A DNA stretch of 64,000 bases from Bradyrhizobium sp. LLZ17 (GTDB lineage: Bacteria; Pseudomonadota; Alphaproteobacteria; Rhizobiales; Xanthobacteraceae), in assembly GCF_041200145.1 (NCBI RefSeq), contig NZ_CP165734.1, forward strand, positions 1,054,001 through 1,118,000, in the 5' to 3' direction. Under the pieces are notes generated by a model that worked only from the letters and a program-made list of their open reading frames with translations, did no database searches and was not told the DNA's origin. Made by a program: the position numbers and the translations under genes. Positions within the stretch are counted from its first letter, which is position 1; every line of letters starts with the position of its first letter. Shown piece by piece: positions 29,215 through 38,151 of this stretch.

Positions 29215-29997
29215 ATGCTACCCGACGAAGCGCTGAAATCGATGAAGGTGATGTTCGCGACGCCGTGCTACATCTCGGCGGTCAGCATGCATTATGTCAC
29301 CAGTATCTTCGAGCTGACTCATCACTGTAACCGGTTCGGGCTGCAGTGTATCCTGCACATGCATTCGGAGAGCCTGATCACCCGCTCGCGCAACAAGATG
29401 GTGCTCAAGTTCCTGTCCGACGAAACACTGACTCATCTGTTCTGGATCGATTCCGACATCGCCTTCACGCCGCAAGCGGTGTGCCGCCTGCTCCTGATCG
29501 ATCGCGACGTGACCGCCGGCGTCTATCCGATGAAGAACTTCAACTGGCCGGAGGGTGGCCTGCCGGCGGCAACGACCCGACAGCAATTCGAAGATCGCTA
29601 CACCGAATATCCCTTCAACCCGATCGGACATGGCGCCGAGCGCGTCAGCACCTATGCCGATGCCGATGATTTCGTGGAGGTGGCGGAGGCGCCGACCGGT
29701 TTCATGTGCATCAAGCGCGACGTGTTCAGGCGGATGATGGAGCACTATCCCAAGCTGAGCTACGTCCCGGACGGCCCGCCGAACAATCCGCTGGCGCATC
29801 TGCACTGGCTGTTCTTCGACTGCATGATCGATCCGGAGTCCGGCCGCTATCTGTCGGAGGATTATGCGTTCTGTCGCCGCTGGCGCGATATCGGCGGCAA
29901 GATCTGGGTCGACCTGCAGTGCAAGTTGCTCCATCTCGGTCAGCATAATTTTCGCGGCGACCTCGAAGCGAGCCTGAAGCTTCAGGGCCGCTGGTGA
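29215..29997 (+). CDS. GT-A fold glycosyltransferase-like protein
   Basis: A 260-residue protein with the pattern SLITRSRNKMVLKFL, THLFWIDSDIAF and DRDVTAGVYPMKNFNW. DSD is the metal/nucleotide-sugar DxD motif; proteins with this layout are annotated as family 2-like glycosyltransferases and also occur in phages. No membrane segment or signal peptide is seen, so it should act in the cytoplasm. It lies 29 bases after the exported protein gene and is probably in the adhesin operon, where it might glycosylate the adhesin or another surface molecule. ATG 29215 is used; ATG 29242 (MKVMFATPCY) is an alternative. Confidence 0.8.
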   Translation: MLPDEALKSMKVMFATPCYISAVSMHYVTSIFELTHHCNRFGLQCILHMHSESLITRSRNKMVLKFLSDETLTHLFWIDSDIAFTPQAVCRLLLIDRDVTAGVYPMKNFNWPEGGLPAATTRQQFEDRYTEYPFNPIGHGAERVSTYADADDFVEVAEAPTGFMCIKRDVFRRMMEHYPKLSYVPDGPPNNPLAHLHWLFFDCMIDPESGRYLSEDYAFCRRWRDIGGKIWVDLQCKLLHLGQHNFRGDLEASLKLQGRW

Positions 29998-30087
29998 GCC
30001 GGGGCTGCCTGAATGGGCCGAAGCGGCTCAGATGCTGAGCTCGTGAGAAAAAAAACGGCTGAGAGCAGGATGGCCGGGGGACGGCCC

Positions 30088-30400
30088 TCAGGCTGTCCCG
30101 GTTCCATTTTCACGATCAACGTCCGGCGCCTTGAGATCCCGATCCTTGTCGGGCAGCGGGTCAGCCTGAGACTTCAGATCGGCAGCCTTGCTGATCAGCT
30201 TGGCCGAGAGCTCCGAATCCGAGGTGGTTCTGGCGAATTGGAGAAGGAGAGGCTTGCTTGGTAAGGTAGGTCTTGCCCAACACGATGATGCGTCCGTCCG
30301 TAGAAGTACCGACGGATTGAAGAGTCCGGAGGCCTGCATTCCGTTCCCGGAACTCTGTATAAAAATGCACAAAGTGATTTGGTTCCTCATTCCGAGCCAA
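30088..30400 (-). pseudogene. Possible small conserved gene broken by an indel
   Basis: Two overlapping minus-strand frames join near 30257-30263 into one plausible small protein: STDGRIIVLGKTYLTKQA followed by LLLQFARTTSDSELSAKL and an acidic tail ending GTGTA. The pattern matches a short Bradyrhizobium protein type that I recall only vaguely. One extra base or two missing bases in a CT-rich tract account for the break. The start codon is unclear. The remaining part of the 449-base interval 30000-30448 shows nothing convincing. Confidence 0.35.
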
Positions 30401-30448
30401 ATTAGTTCCGGGAACCGCCGCACCTAACGCCCTTCACGACGTCCGCGG

Positions 30449-31075
30449 TCAGACTCCCAGCGCCTTCAGCGCATCGCCGACATCGAGGGGCGAGGTCACA
30501 TGCACTGCGGTCAGCCCGCGGGCGCGCGCGCCTTCGACATTCTCGGCAAGGTCATCGAAGAACACGATGCGTTGCGCCGGCACGCCGATTGCGGCCACGA
30601 CGTGGTCGAAGGCTTCCGCATCCGGCTTGCGCAGGCCGATGCTGGAGGACAAATACAGCTCGCGGAAATGGCCGAGCACGTCCGCATATTGCTTCGAAAA
30701 ATAGTCGATATGCGGCCGGTTGGTATTGGAGAAGACATAGAGCGGCAGATGCCTGGCCGCGCGCGGCAGCAGTTCCGCGATGTTAGGCATCTCGCCGGCG
30801 AAGATTGCGTTCCACCCTTCGAGGAACTGCGCATCGGAAATGCGGATCCCGAGCGAGGCGCGCAGCGTCTCGAAATAATCCTCGTCGCTGATCTTGCCGA
30901 CCTCGTGCAGCCGGTAGGCTTCGCTGTCGCGCACATAGCGCATGACGATGGCCTCCGGCTTGCAACCGGCATGTCCCGCCCAGCAGGCGATCGCCTTGGA
31001 GAAATCGATATCGAGCACCACGCGCCCGAGATCGAACAGAAGCGCATCCGCGCTGCCGGGAGAGAGCGATGTCAT
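30449..31075 (-). CDS. HAD family hydrolase, YihX-like sugar-phosphatase
   Basis: A 208-residue haloacid-dehalogenase-like phosphatase. Motif I is LLFDLGRVVLDIDF, motif II VFSNTNRPH, motif III GLRKPDAE and motif IV FFDDLAENVEGA. The arrangement closely follows E. coli YihX, an alpha-D-glucose-1-phosphate phosphatase, including Gly in place of the second Asp of motif I. The start ATG 31075 (MTSLSPGS) is preferred over one five codons upstream. It is the downstream neighbour of the FMN oxidase gene on the same strand, with 36 bases between them. Confidence 0.87.
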   Translation of the reverse strand: MTSLSPGSADALLFDLGRVVLDIDFSKAIACWAGHAGCKPEAIVMRYVRDSEAYRLHEVGKISDEDYFETLRASLGIRISDAQFLEGWNAIFAGEMPNIAELLPRAARHLPLYVFSNTNRPHIDYFSKQYADVLGHFRELYLSSSIGLRKPDAEAFDHVVAAIGVPAQRIVFFDDLAENVEGARARGLTAVHVTSPLDVGDALKALGV

Positions 31076-31111
31076 TGCTTTCCTTTGCACCTCAGTGTCT
31101 GTAGTTGGCGG

Positions 31112-32242
31112 TCAGTACCGGTAAGGCTCGTGGTCAAACAGCGGGAACGCGCTGAATACGCTCGGTGCGTTGGTGGCGGTTGCCGGATGCAGGCAGGACT
31201 TGTTCACCTCGGCGAACGAGGTGGCCCCGAGCAGGCCGAGACAGCGCAGCACCTCGTCCTCCAGCAGTTCCAGCATGCGCGTCACGCCGGCTTCACCCGC
31301 CGCCGCCAACGCCCAGCATTGCAGCCGGCCGACGCCGACGAGGTCGGCGCCCGCCGCGATCGCCTTGACAATATCGGTGCCGCGGCAGATGCCGCCATCG
31401 ACCATGACCTTGGCGCGGCCTTTCACGGCGTCGACGATCTCGGGGAGCACGTGCATGGCGCCGCGGCCGTGATCGAGCTGCCGCCCGCCATGGTTGGAGA
31501 CGTAGATCCATTCGACGCCGTGATCGACCGCGATCTGCGCGTCCTCGGCGGTCGCAATCCCCTTGAGGATCAGCGGCATCTTGAACTTGTCTTTGATCAT
31601 CTTCACGGTCCGCCACTCCAGACCCTTCTGGTAGTCGCCGCCGGTGGCGCGCAGGCGGCTCTCGCGCACGTAGCGCTTGGCGATGTCACGCTCACGACGG
31701 CTGTAATGGGCGGTGTCCACCGTCAGGCAGAAGGCCGCATAATTGTGCTTCCCGGCCCGGCTGACGACATCGGCGACGAAGGCATCGTCCCCGCGGACAT
31801 AGAGCTGATAGAGCCGCAATGCATCGGGCGCGGCTTCGGCGGTCTGCTCCAGGCCGGGCTCGGACACCGAGCTCAACATATGGGCGGCCCCGAAGGTGCC
31901 GCAGGCGCGCGCCACGCTGGCGGCTCCGTGCGGGTCGAAGATTTCCAGCGCGCCGACAGGGGCGAGCACGACCGGCAGCCGCATCTTGCGGCCGAACTGC
32001 TCGACAGAGCCGTCGACCTTGCGCACGTCGCGCAGCACGCGCGGGCGGAAGGCGATCTCGTCCAGGGCCATGCGGTTGCGGCGCATCGTGGTCTCGGTCT
32101 CGGCGGCGCCGACGATATAGTCCCAGGCGTTCTGGTTGAGGTTGGAGCGCGCCTTCCGGATGAGTTCGTGCAGGTTCTGGAACGGCTCGTCGCTGGAGCC
32201 AAGTTCGACATTCCTTTGCGGGATGCGGGGCGCTTCGTTCAT
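31112..32242 (-). CDS. FMN-dependent alpha-hydroxy-acid oxidase/dehydrogenase
   Basis: A 376-residue TIM-barrel flavoenzyme of the lactate/glycolate oxidase family. The active-site stretch YVSNHGGRQLDHGRGA contains the catalytic His and substrate-binding Arg, KGIATAEDA holds the flavin-contact Lys, and VMVDGGICRGTDIVKA the phosphate-binding loop. The substrate may be lactate, glycolate or another 2-hydroxy acid and is not determinable from sequence. There is a strong ribosome site GGGAGGACAACA directly upstream of the ATG. No membrane anchor loop is obvious, which favours a soluble enzyme. Confidence 0.9.
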   Translation of the reverse strand: MNEAPRIPQRNVELGSSDEPFQNLHELIRKARSNLNQNAWDYIVGAAETETTMRRNRMALDEIAFRPRVLRDVRKVDGSVEQFGRKMRLPVVLAPVGALEIFDPHGAASVARACGTFGAAHMLSSVSEPGLEQTAEAAPDALRLYQLYVRGDDAFVADVVSRAGKHNYAAFCLTVDTAHYSRRERDIAKRYVRESRLRATGGDYQKGLEWRTVKMIKDKFKMPLILKGIATAEDAQIAVDHGVEWIYVSNHGGRQLDHGRGAMHVLPEIVDAVKGRAKVMVDGGICRGTDIVKAIAAGADLVGVGRLQCWALAAAGEAGVTRMLELLEDEVLRCLGLLGATSFAEVNKSCLHPATATNAPSVFSAFPLFDHEPYRY

Positions 32243-32548
32243 TGTTGTCCTCCCGAGAATTTGAAGCCTTATGTCATCGCCTATCCCGTCCGGAGCTGCA
32301 AAACCATCCTAATATCGCATAGCTGGAGGGCGCGAACGGGCAGGCCGATTCGCTCCCGCGGCGAGACGGTTTCGGAACGTTGCCAAAAGTTTAGGCCGGG
32401 GCGAGGGGGATTTTGACAATCTACCCGCCAGCGTGGCATGCCGGCCTTGAAGAAACCAGAATGATATTGTGAGAACCGGGATGGATCGCCATTTGCATGG
32501 CGCCTCCCAAGCCCAAGAGAACCGCCAAGCAAAAAGGCCAACCATTCC
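32243..32548. other. Divergent intergenic region
   Basis: A 306-base gap between the divergent FMN oxidase and the S41 protease genes. A TTGACA hexamer is at 32413-32418 on the plus strand, but no good -10 sits 16-18 bases later. I see no gene or RNA here. Confidence 0.4.
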
Positions 32549-33886
32549 ATGCGGAAAACCCTGCTGTTCCCCCTGGGCGCGCTCACCGGAGCATGCCTGA
32601 CCCTTCTGGTAGCCAGTCCGCACGGCGGAGTCTGGGCGGCTCGGGCGGCAGCGAGTGCGGATGACGCCTATTCCCAGCTCAATTTGTTCGGCGAGGTCTT
32701 CGAGCGGGTGAAGGCGAGCTATGTCGAGAAGCCCGACAATGCCAAGCTGATCGAAGGCGCGATCACCGGCATGGTGACCTCGCTCGATCCGCATTCGCGC
32801 TACATGAACGACAAGGCCTGGACCGAGATGCAGGAGACCACCTCCGGCGAGTTCGGCGGCCTCGGTATCGAGGTCACCATGGAAGACGGCCTGGTCAAGG
32901 TTGTCTCCCCGATCGACGACACGCCGGCTTCGAAGGCCGGCATTATGTCGGGCGATCTCATCAGCAAGATCGACGGCGATGCCGTGCAGGGGCTGACGCT
33001 CGAGCAAGCCGTCAACAAGATGAAGGGCCCGGTCGATACCAAGACCAAGCTCACCATCGTGCGCAAGGGCGCCGACGCTCCGCTTGACGTGGCGATCACA
33101 CGTGAGATCATTCATGTGCGCCCGGTGCGATTCCACGTCGAGAACGGCGACATCGGCTACATCCGCGTCACCTCGTTCAACGAGCAGACCACGGACGGCC
33201 TGAAGAAGGCGATCGCCTCGATCTCGCGAGACGTCCCGCCGGAGAAGCTCGCGGGCTATGTGATGGATCTGCGCAACAATCCGGGCGGACTGCTCGACCA
33301 GGCCGTGTCGGTATCCAGCGCGTTCCTGCAGCGCGGCGAGGTCGTCTCGACCCGAGGGCGCAATCCGGAAGAGACCCAGCGCTTCACCGCGCATGGCGGC
33401 GATCTCACCAAGGGCAAGCCGCTGGTGGTCCTGATCAACGGCGGCTCGGCATCGGCCTCCGAGATCGTCGCCGGTGCCCTGCATGATCACAAGCGTGCGA
33501 CCATCATAGGTACGCGTTCGTTCGGCAAGGGTTCGGTGCAGACCATCATTCCGCTCGGCGCCGGCAATGGCGCGCTGGCGCTGACCACGGCCCGCTACTA
33601 CACGCCGTCGGGCCGCTCGATCCAGGCGCAGGGCATCGCGCCCGACATCGAGATCCTCCAGGACGTGCCGGCCGAGCTGAAAGGCCGGATGGACACCATG
33701 GCGGAATCCCAGATGCGCGGCCATCTCTCGGCCGCCGAAGGCGCCGAGCAGACCGGCTCGCAATCCTACGTTCCGCCTGAAGAGAAGGACGACAAGGCGC
33801 TTCATGCGGCCGACGACTTCCTGCACGGCGTCACCGTGAATGCGGCGGCTGCGAAGCCGGCGCCGAAGACGACGGTACCGAACTAG
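32549..33886 (+). CDS. S41 family carboxy-terminal processing protease
   Basis: A 445-residue periplasmic protease of the CtpA/Prc family. After an N-terminal signal/anchor (about 1-35) come a helical cap, a PDZ domain (GEFGGLGIEVTMEDGLVKV to about residue 190) and the tail-specific protease core with catalytic Ser in NGGSASASEIVAG and Lys in FGKGSVQT. Such enzymes degrade or trim periplasmic and envelope proteins. It is away from the usual rhizobial ctpA neighbourhood and so may be a second paralogue; this is an inference. It converges with the GGDEF-EAL gene. Confidence 0.92.
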   Translation: MRKTLLFPLGALTGACLTLLVASPHGGVWAARAAASADDAYSQLNLFGEVFERVKASYVEKPDNAKLIEGAITGMVTSLDPHSRYMNDKAWTEMQETTSGEFGGLGIEVTMEDGLVKVVSPIDDTPASKAGIMSGDLISKIDGDAVQGLTLEQAVNKMKGPVDTKTKLTIVRKGADAPLDVAITREIIHVRPVRFHVENGDIGYIRVTSFNEQTTDGLKKAIASISRDVPPEKLAGYVMDLRNNPGGLLDQAVSVSSAFLQRGEVVSTRGRNPEETQRFTAHGGDLTKGKPLVVLINGGSASASEIVAGALHDHKRATIIGTRSFGKGSVQTIIPLGAGNGALALTTARYYTPSGRSIQAQGIAPDIEILQDVPAELKGRMDTMAESQMRGHLSAAEGAEQTGSQSYVPPEEKDDKALHAADDFLHGVTVNAAAAKPAPKTTVPN

Positions 33887-33911
33887 CCTTTGCCGCGCTG
33901 CGTCGCGCTCT

Positions 33912-33933
33912 CTCGTCCCGCAAGCGGGGCGAG
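33912..33933. terminator. Hairpin between convergent protease and GGDEF-EAL genes
   Basis: CTCGTCCCGC (33912-33921) and GCGGGGCGAG (33924-33933) pair over 10 bp with one G-U type mismatch. In the 84-base gap between convergent genes it may act as a bidirectional transcription barrier; there is no T tract. Confidence 0.45.
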
Positions 33934-33970
33934 GGGGCACGGAGAGCTCCTCGAGAGACCGAACTGATGG

Positions 33971-36691
33971 CTAGCCCGCCTCGCGGCGGCGGCCTTGATG
34001 GGCGCCGTGTTGGGCGAGGCGGCTGCGATGCAGCGCGAACAGCTCCAACACCTTGTCCGCCGGTTTCGCGGCACTGAACAGATAGCCCTGCATCTCTGTG
34101 CAGCCGAGCGTGCGCAGCAGGCGCTGCTGTTCCTCGGTTTCGACGCCCTCGGCCGTGGTCGCCATGCGGCGGGCGCTGGCGAGATTGACCACGGCCTGCA
34201 CGATGCTGGCGGAGCCGTCGGGACCCGCGATGTCGCTGACGAAGCAGCGGTCGATCTTGATCTTGTCGAACGGGAAGCGGTGCAGGTAGCTCAGCGACGA
34301 GTAGCCGGTGCCGAAATCGTCCAGCGCGATGCGCACGCCGATGGCACGGAGCTCGTGCAGGATCGCGAGCGCCGTGTCGTCGTCGCGGATCAGCACGGCC
34401 TCGGTGATCTCGAGCTCGAGCCGGCTCGCGGGCAGGTTTGAGGCGGCCAGCGCCGCCATGATCTTCAGCGCCAGCGTGCCGCTCTTGAATTGCACCGGCG
34501 AGACGTTGACGGCGAGGCGGATGTCGTCGGGCCAGGTCGCCGCGTCGCGGCAGGCGGTCGTCAGCACCCATTCGCCGATCTCGTTGATCAGGCCGGTATC
34601 CTCCGCGATCGGGATGAATTCGGCCGGCGAGACCATGCCTCGTTCGGGATGACGCCAGCGCACCAGCGCCTCGCAGCCAGTGATGCGATCGTCCTTCAGG
34701 CTGAGGCAGGGCTGGTAATAGACCTCCAGACCGTCATGGGAGATGGCGTGACGCAGATCGATTTCGAGCTGACGCCGTTCGCGGACCTTGGCGTCCATCT
34801 CCGGCTCGAAGAAGCGATAGGTGTGACGTCCCGCGGATTTGGCGGCATACATCGCCAGGTCCGCGTTCTTCAGGATCTGGTCCAGCGCGGTGCCGTGCCC
34901 CGGCGCCAGCGCAATGCCGATGCTGGCGTCGGCGGTGAGGTGATGGCCCATGCAATCGAACGGGGTGCGAATTGCCGCGAAGACACGCGCAACGAGGTCG
35001 TTGACCTGGTGCTGCGACGTCAAGCCACTCTGTACGATCGCGAATTCGTCGCCGCCGAGCCGCGCCACGAAATCCATCGGACCCGTGCAACGGCTGAGGC
35101 TTGCGGCAACCGACTTCAAGAGCTCGTCGCCGACGAGATGGCCGAGCGCGTCGTTGACGCCCTTGAACTCGTCGATGTCGATATAGTGGACCGCAAGCTC
35201 TTCGCCGTCGCTCAGCGCGAACAGCTCCTCGCGCAAATGTTCGTGGAACATGGCCCGGTTGGGCAGGTCGGTCAGCGCGTCGTAATGGGCGAGGTGAGTG
35301 ATGCGCTCTTCGATGCGTCGGCGCTCGGTGATGTCCTCATGCGTCGCCACCCAGCCGCCGTCACCGAGAGGCTCGTTGAGGATCTGGATCGAACGACCGT
35401 CGCTGGTGTCGACCACCATGGAGTTGCGCCCATGGACGTCGCGCAGCACCCGCGCGACATACTGATCGACGTCGCCCGTGAACGAGCCTGTGGCTTTGCG
35501 ATGCGCGATGATGTCGTGGAAACTGCACCCCGGCTTCACGATCTCGGCCGACAATCCGTACATTTCGATGTAGCGCTGGTTGCAGATCACGAGATGTTGC
35601 GACGCGTCGAACAACAGCAGCCCTTGCGTCATGTTGTTGACGGCGCGGTCGAGCCGCTGCTTCTCCAGCATCAACCGCTCGCGCGAGAGACGATGCTGCT
35701 CCAGAAGTTTGCGCACGATCGCAATCAGCACGCCCGCGATCGCGAGCGCGGAGGCGCCGGCGACCGAAATCAGGATACCGATCTGCTCGCGCCAGTCCGC
35801 CAAAGCGGCCGCGCGCGTCGTGGTCGCCATCATCAGGATCGGGAAGTGGGGCAGGGCGCGCGCGGAAATCAGCCGGTCCTCGCCGTCAACCGGACTGGTG
35901 AGGCGCCCGGCGAAGTGATCGAGCCCGAAAACGCGTTGCTGCTCGAACGGGCCGGTCTTGAAATTATGTCCCATCAGGTCGCTCGAATGGGGATAGCGGG
36001 CAAGCAGCGTGCCGTCCCGGTGCAGCATCGAGATGGTGGCGCCTTCGCCGAGCACCACGGTTTCGAAGAACTTCTCGAAACCGGCGGGCTCGATGCCGCG
36101 CCCGATAGCCCCTATGAACTCGCCATTGGGGCCGACGATCTTGCGGACGATCAGGATGGTCCATTCCCCGGAGACGCGGCTGTGCAACGGCTCGATCAGC
36201 ATCTCGGGCGAATGGGGATCATATCGGAAGGTGCGGAAATAGGCGCGGTCGGCAACGTTGACCTTCGGAGCCGGCCAGGCCGTCGACGAATTGATCAAAT
36301 TGCCGTCGGCATCGATGATGTTGACACCGCCGATGTAAGGCAGCGCCTCGATCTTCGAGCGCAGCATGCGATGGATGTCCTGGCCGGACAGCCGATTGCG
36401 ATAGTCCTCGGCGTTTGTGATCCCGCTCGCGCGAACATGGTCGATGAAATCCTTCTGGATGACAGCGAAGTCCTGCAATTGCTGATCGAAATGTTGGGCG
36501 AGCAGCAGCACGGTGTTTTCCAGCTCGCGGCCCGAGTTGCGCAGCGCGCGCTCGCGGAAATTCTGTGCCATCAGCACCGCGCCGACGGCGATCGCCGCAA
36601 TCAGGAGTGTGCCGCCCACCACCAGCCAGCGGATCGGTCCGCTGCGCGCGAAGGCCTGTTCAAAAAGGCGACTGCCGTACTTCGTCTTCAT
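33971..36691 (-). CDS. Membrane GGDEF-EAL protein with Cache and PAS domains
   Basis: A 906-residue cyclic-di-GMP turnover protein. Two membrane helices (about 15-35 and 305-330) flank a periplasmic Cache-type sensor; a PAS domain (about 365-455, with WVATHEDITERRR), a GGDEF domain (LARLGGDEFAIV: intact LGGDEF) and an EAL domain follow. The EAL part keeps CEALVRW, the DDFGTGYSS loop and TTAEGVET, so it could be a phosphodiesterase; both domains look catalytically complete. ATG 36691 (MKTKYGSRLF) is chosen over an upstream in-frame start at 36742. It probably tunes motility or biofilm behaviour in response to a small periplasmic ligand. Confidence 0.92.
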   Translation of the reverse strand: MKTKYGSRLFEQAFARSGPIRWLVVGGTLLIAAIAVGAVLMAQNFRERALRNSGRELENTVLLLAQHFDQQLQDFAVIQKDFIDHVRASGITNAEDYRNRLSGQDIHRMLRSKIEALPYIGGVNIIDADGNLINSSTAWPAPKVNVADRAYFRTFRYDPHSPEMLIEPLHSRVSGEWTILIVRKIVGPNGEFIGAIGRGIEPAGFEKFFETVVLGEGATISMLHRDGTLLARYPHSSDLMGHNFKTGPFEQQRVFGLDHFAGRLTSPVDGEDRLISARALPHFPILMMATTTRAAALADWREQIGILISVAGASALAIAGVLIAIVRKLLEQHRLSRERLMLEKQRLDRAVNNMTQGLLLFDASQHLVICNQRYIEMYGLSAEIVKPGCSFHDIIAHRKATGSFTGDVDQYVARVLRDVHGRNSMVVDTSDGRSIQILNEPLGDGGWVATHEDITERRRIEERITHLAHYDALTDLPNRAMFHEHLREELFALSDGEELAVHYIDIDEFKGVNDALGHLVGDELLKSVAASLSRCTGPMDFVARLGGDEFAIVQSGLTSQHQVNDLVARVFAAIRTPFDCMGHHLTADASIGIALAPGHGTALDQILKNADLAMYAAKSAGRHTYRFFEPEMDAKVRERRQLEIDLRHAISHDGLEVYYQPCLSLKDDRITGCEALVRWRHPERGMVSPAEFIPIAEDTGLINEIGEWVLTTACRDAATWPDDIRLAVNVSPVQFKSGTLALKIMAALAASNLPASRLELEITEAVLIRDDDTALAILHELRAIGVRIALDDFGTGYSSLSYLHRFPFDKIKIDRCFVSDIAGPDGSASIVQAVVNLASARRMATTAEGVETEEQQRLLRTLGCTEMQGYLFSAAKPADKVLELFALHRSRLAQHGAHQGRRREAG

Positions 36692-36895
36692 GTCGATCGA
36701 TGCCGCGCACACGTCAGGGTCAACTTCCGGCCCTGGAAACATCCGTTGGTTTACGGGAACGATGTGGAGGCGAAGTTAGCAAGCTGGGTTAATGCGACAT
36801 GAACTGAAATGAGAAAAATCGATCGACGGGGATCGAACCGAATACGGTCCGATCGCCGCCAGTGTCCCGCCTGCCATCATCACTGCGGGGATCGA

Positions 36896-38151
36896 TCAGC
36901 GCGTCGCCGCGCTGACCGCGTGTGTCCTGCTGCGCGCCAGTATCGCCACCACGATCAACGCCGCGACCATGTTCGCGGCGGCGCTGACCAGGATTGGCAG
37001 CGTGTAGCTGTGATTGACGTCGTAGGCGAAGCCAGCGGCGCTCGGGCCAATGAGCGTGCCGAAGGCGATGCTGGTGTAGAGAATGCCGATGATTCCGCCG
37101 ACATTGCGTCCTCCGAAATAGTCCATCACGACGGCGGGCAGGACCGCGACCCACCCCCGTAGAAGGTGCCATAGACGAAGGCGAAGGCGGCGAGAGCCCA
37201 GGTGTTTGCCGCCACTGCCCAGATCGCCATGGCGAGCGCCATTCCGATCAGCACGATGATCAGCGAGCGGTCGCGGCCCACGCGGTCGGCGAGTGCGCCG
37301 AGAAAGAAGCGGCCCGCAGTGCTGCCGACCCCGATCATTCCGAGCAGCGCCACGGCAGACGATGCCGTGACGCCATGGTCCCGTGCATAGGGCACGAGAT
37401 GGACGAACGGGACGAAGGCGCCGAACGAGCAGACCAGACAGGACACGTAGAGGCCGATAAAGCGCGTCGACCGGACGGCCTCAGGAACCGAAGCACCGCT
37501 GGGCTTGGTCGCACCCGATGTCTCGCGGAGTGGGTCGCCGTCGGGACCAAGGCCGCGGTCCTTCGGGTCATTCTCGATCAGCAGTGAGAGCCCGCCGCCG
37601 AGCACCAGCGCGATGGCGCCTAGCGCGAGATAGGCGCCGCGCCAGCCCGCCCATGCGATCAGCAGGGAGGCGAGCGGCGGCATTGCCAGGGTGCCGAGCC
37701 CGATACCGCTGACGGCCAGACCGGAAGCAAAGCCGCGGCGTTTCACGAACCAGCGCTGCACCGCGCCGATCGCCGGAACATAGGCGCAGCCGACGCCGAG
37801 TCCGACACCAAGTCCGTAGGCGAGGTAGACCTCGACAAGGGAACGCGCAGTGCTCGCGGCCGCAAGTCCGGCTGCGACCAGGATCATGCCGGCAACGGCG
37901 AACGGGCGTGAGCCGAACCGGTCGGCAAGGGGACCGCTGACGATGCCAAGGGCGAAGTACAGGAAGCCGGCGATCGAGAATACCAGCGAGATCGAACCAC
38001 GAGAGGCGCCGAAATCGCGCTGGAGCGGTTCCAGAAATGCGCTGAACGTGTAGGCGGATCCGAAGCCGACGAACATGATCGCGAACGCGCCGGCGACGAC
38101 GAACCAGCCGTAGAAAAAGCTTCGATGAGCCTGGGCGAACTGAATGGTCAA
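36896..38151 (-). CDS. MFS transporter, monocarboxylate/oxalate-type (one frameshift)
   Basis: A ~418-residue, twelve-helix major facilitator with motif A-like PLADRFGSRPF and GALADRVGRD. The start is TTG 38151, preceded by GGAGG five bases upstream and overlapping the amidase stop (TTGA). The frame is broken at about 37150-37157: one missing base in a G run (GGGGGT) separates FVYGTFYGG from WVAVLPAVVMDYFGG. The family resembles OFA/monocarboxylate carriers. Coupling to the amidase suggests uptake or release of the amide or of the resulting acid. Confidence 0.86.

Noticed and set aside
30013..30264. An 83-codon plus-strand open frame
   Set aside because: No ribosome site and no domain pattern; it lies opposite the more protein-like minus-strand frames.
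32400..32548. A sigma-70 promoter for the S41 protease based on TTGACA at 32413
   Set aside because: No reasonable -10 at 16-18 bases downstream; too weak to annotate.
34490..36802. A 770-codon open frame on the plus strand
   Set aside because: It is antisense to the GGDEF-EAL gene, which has full domain structure; the antisense product has none.
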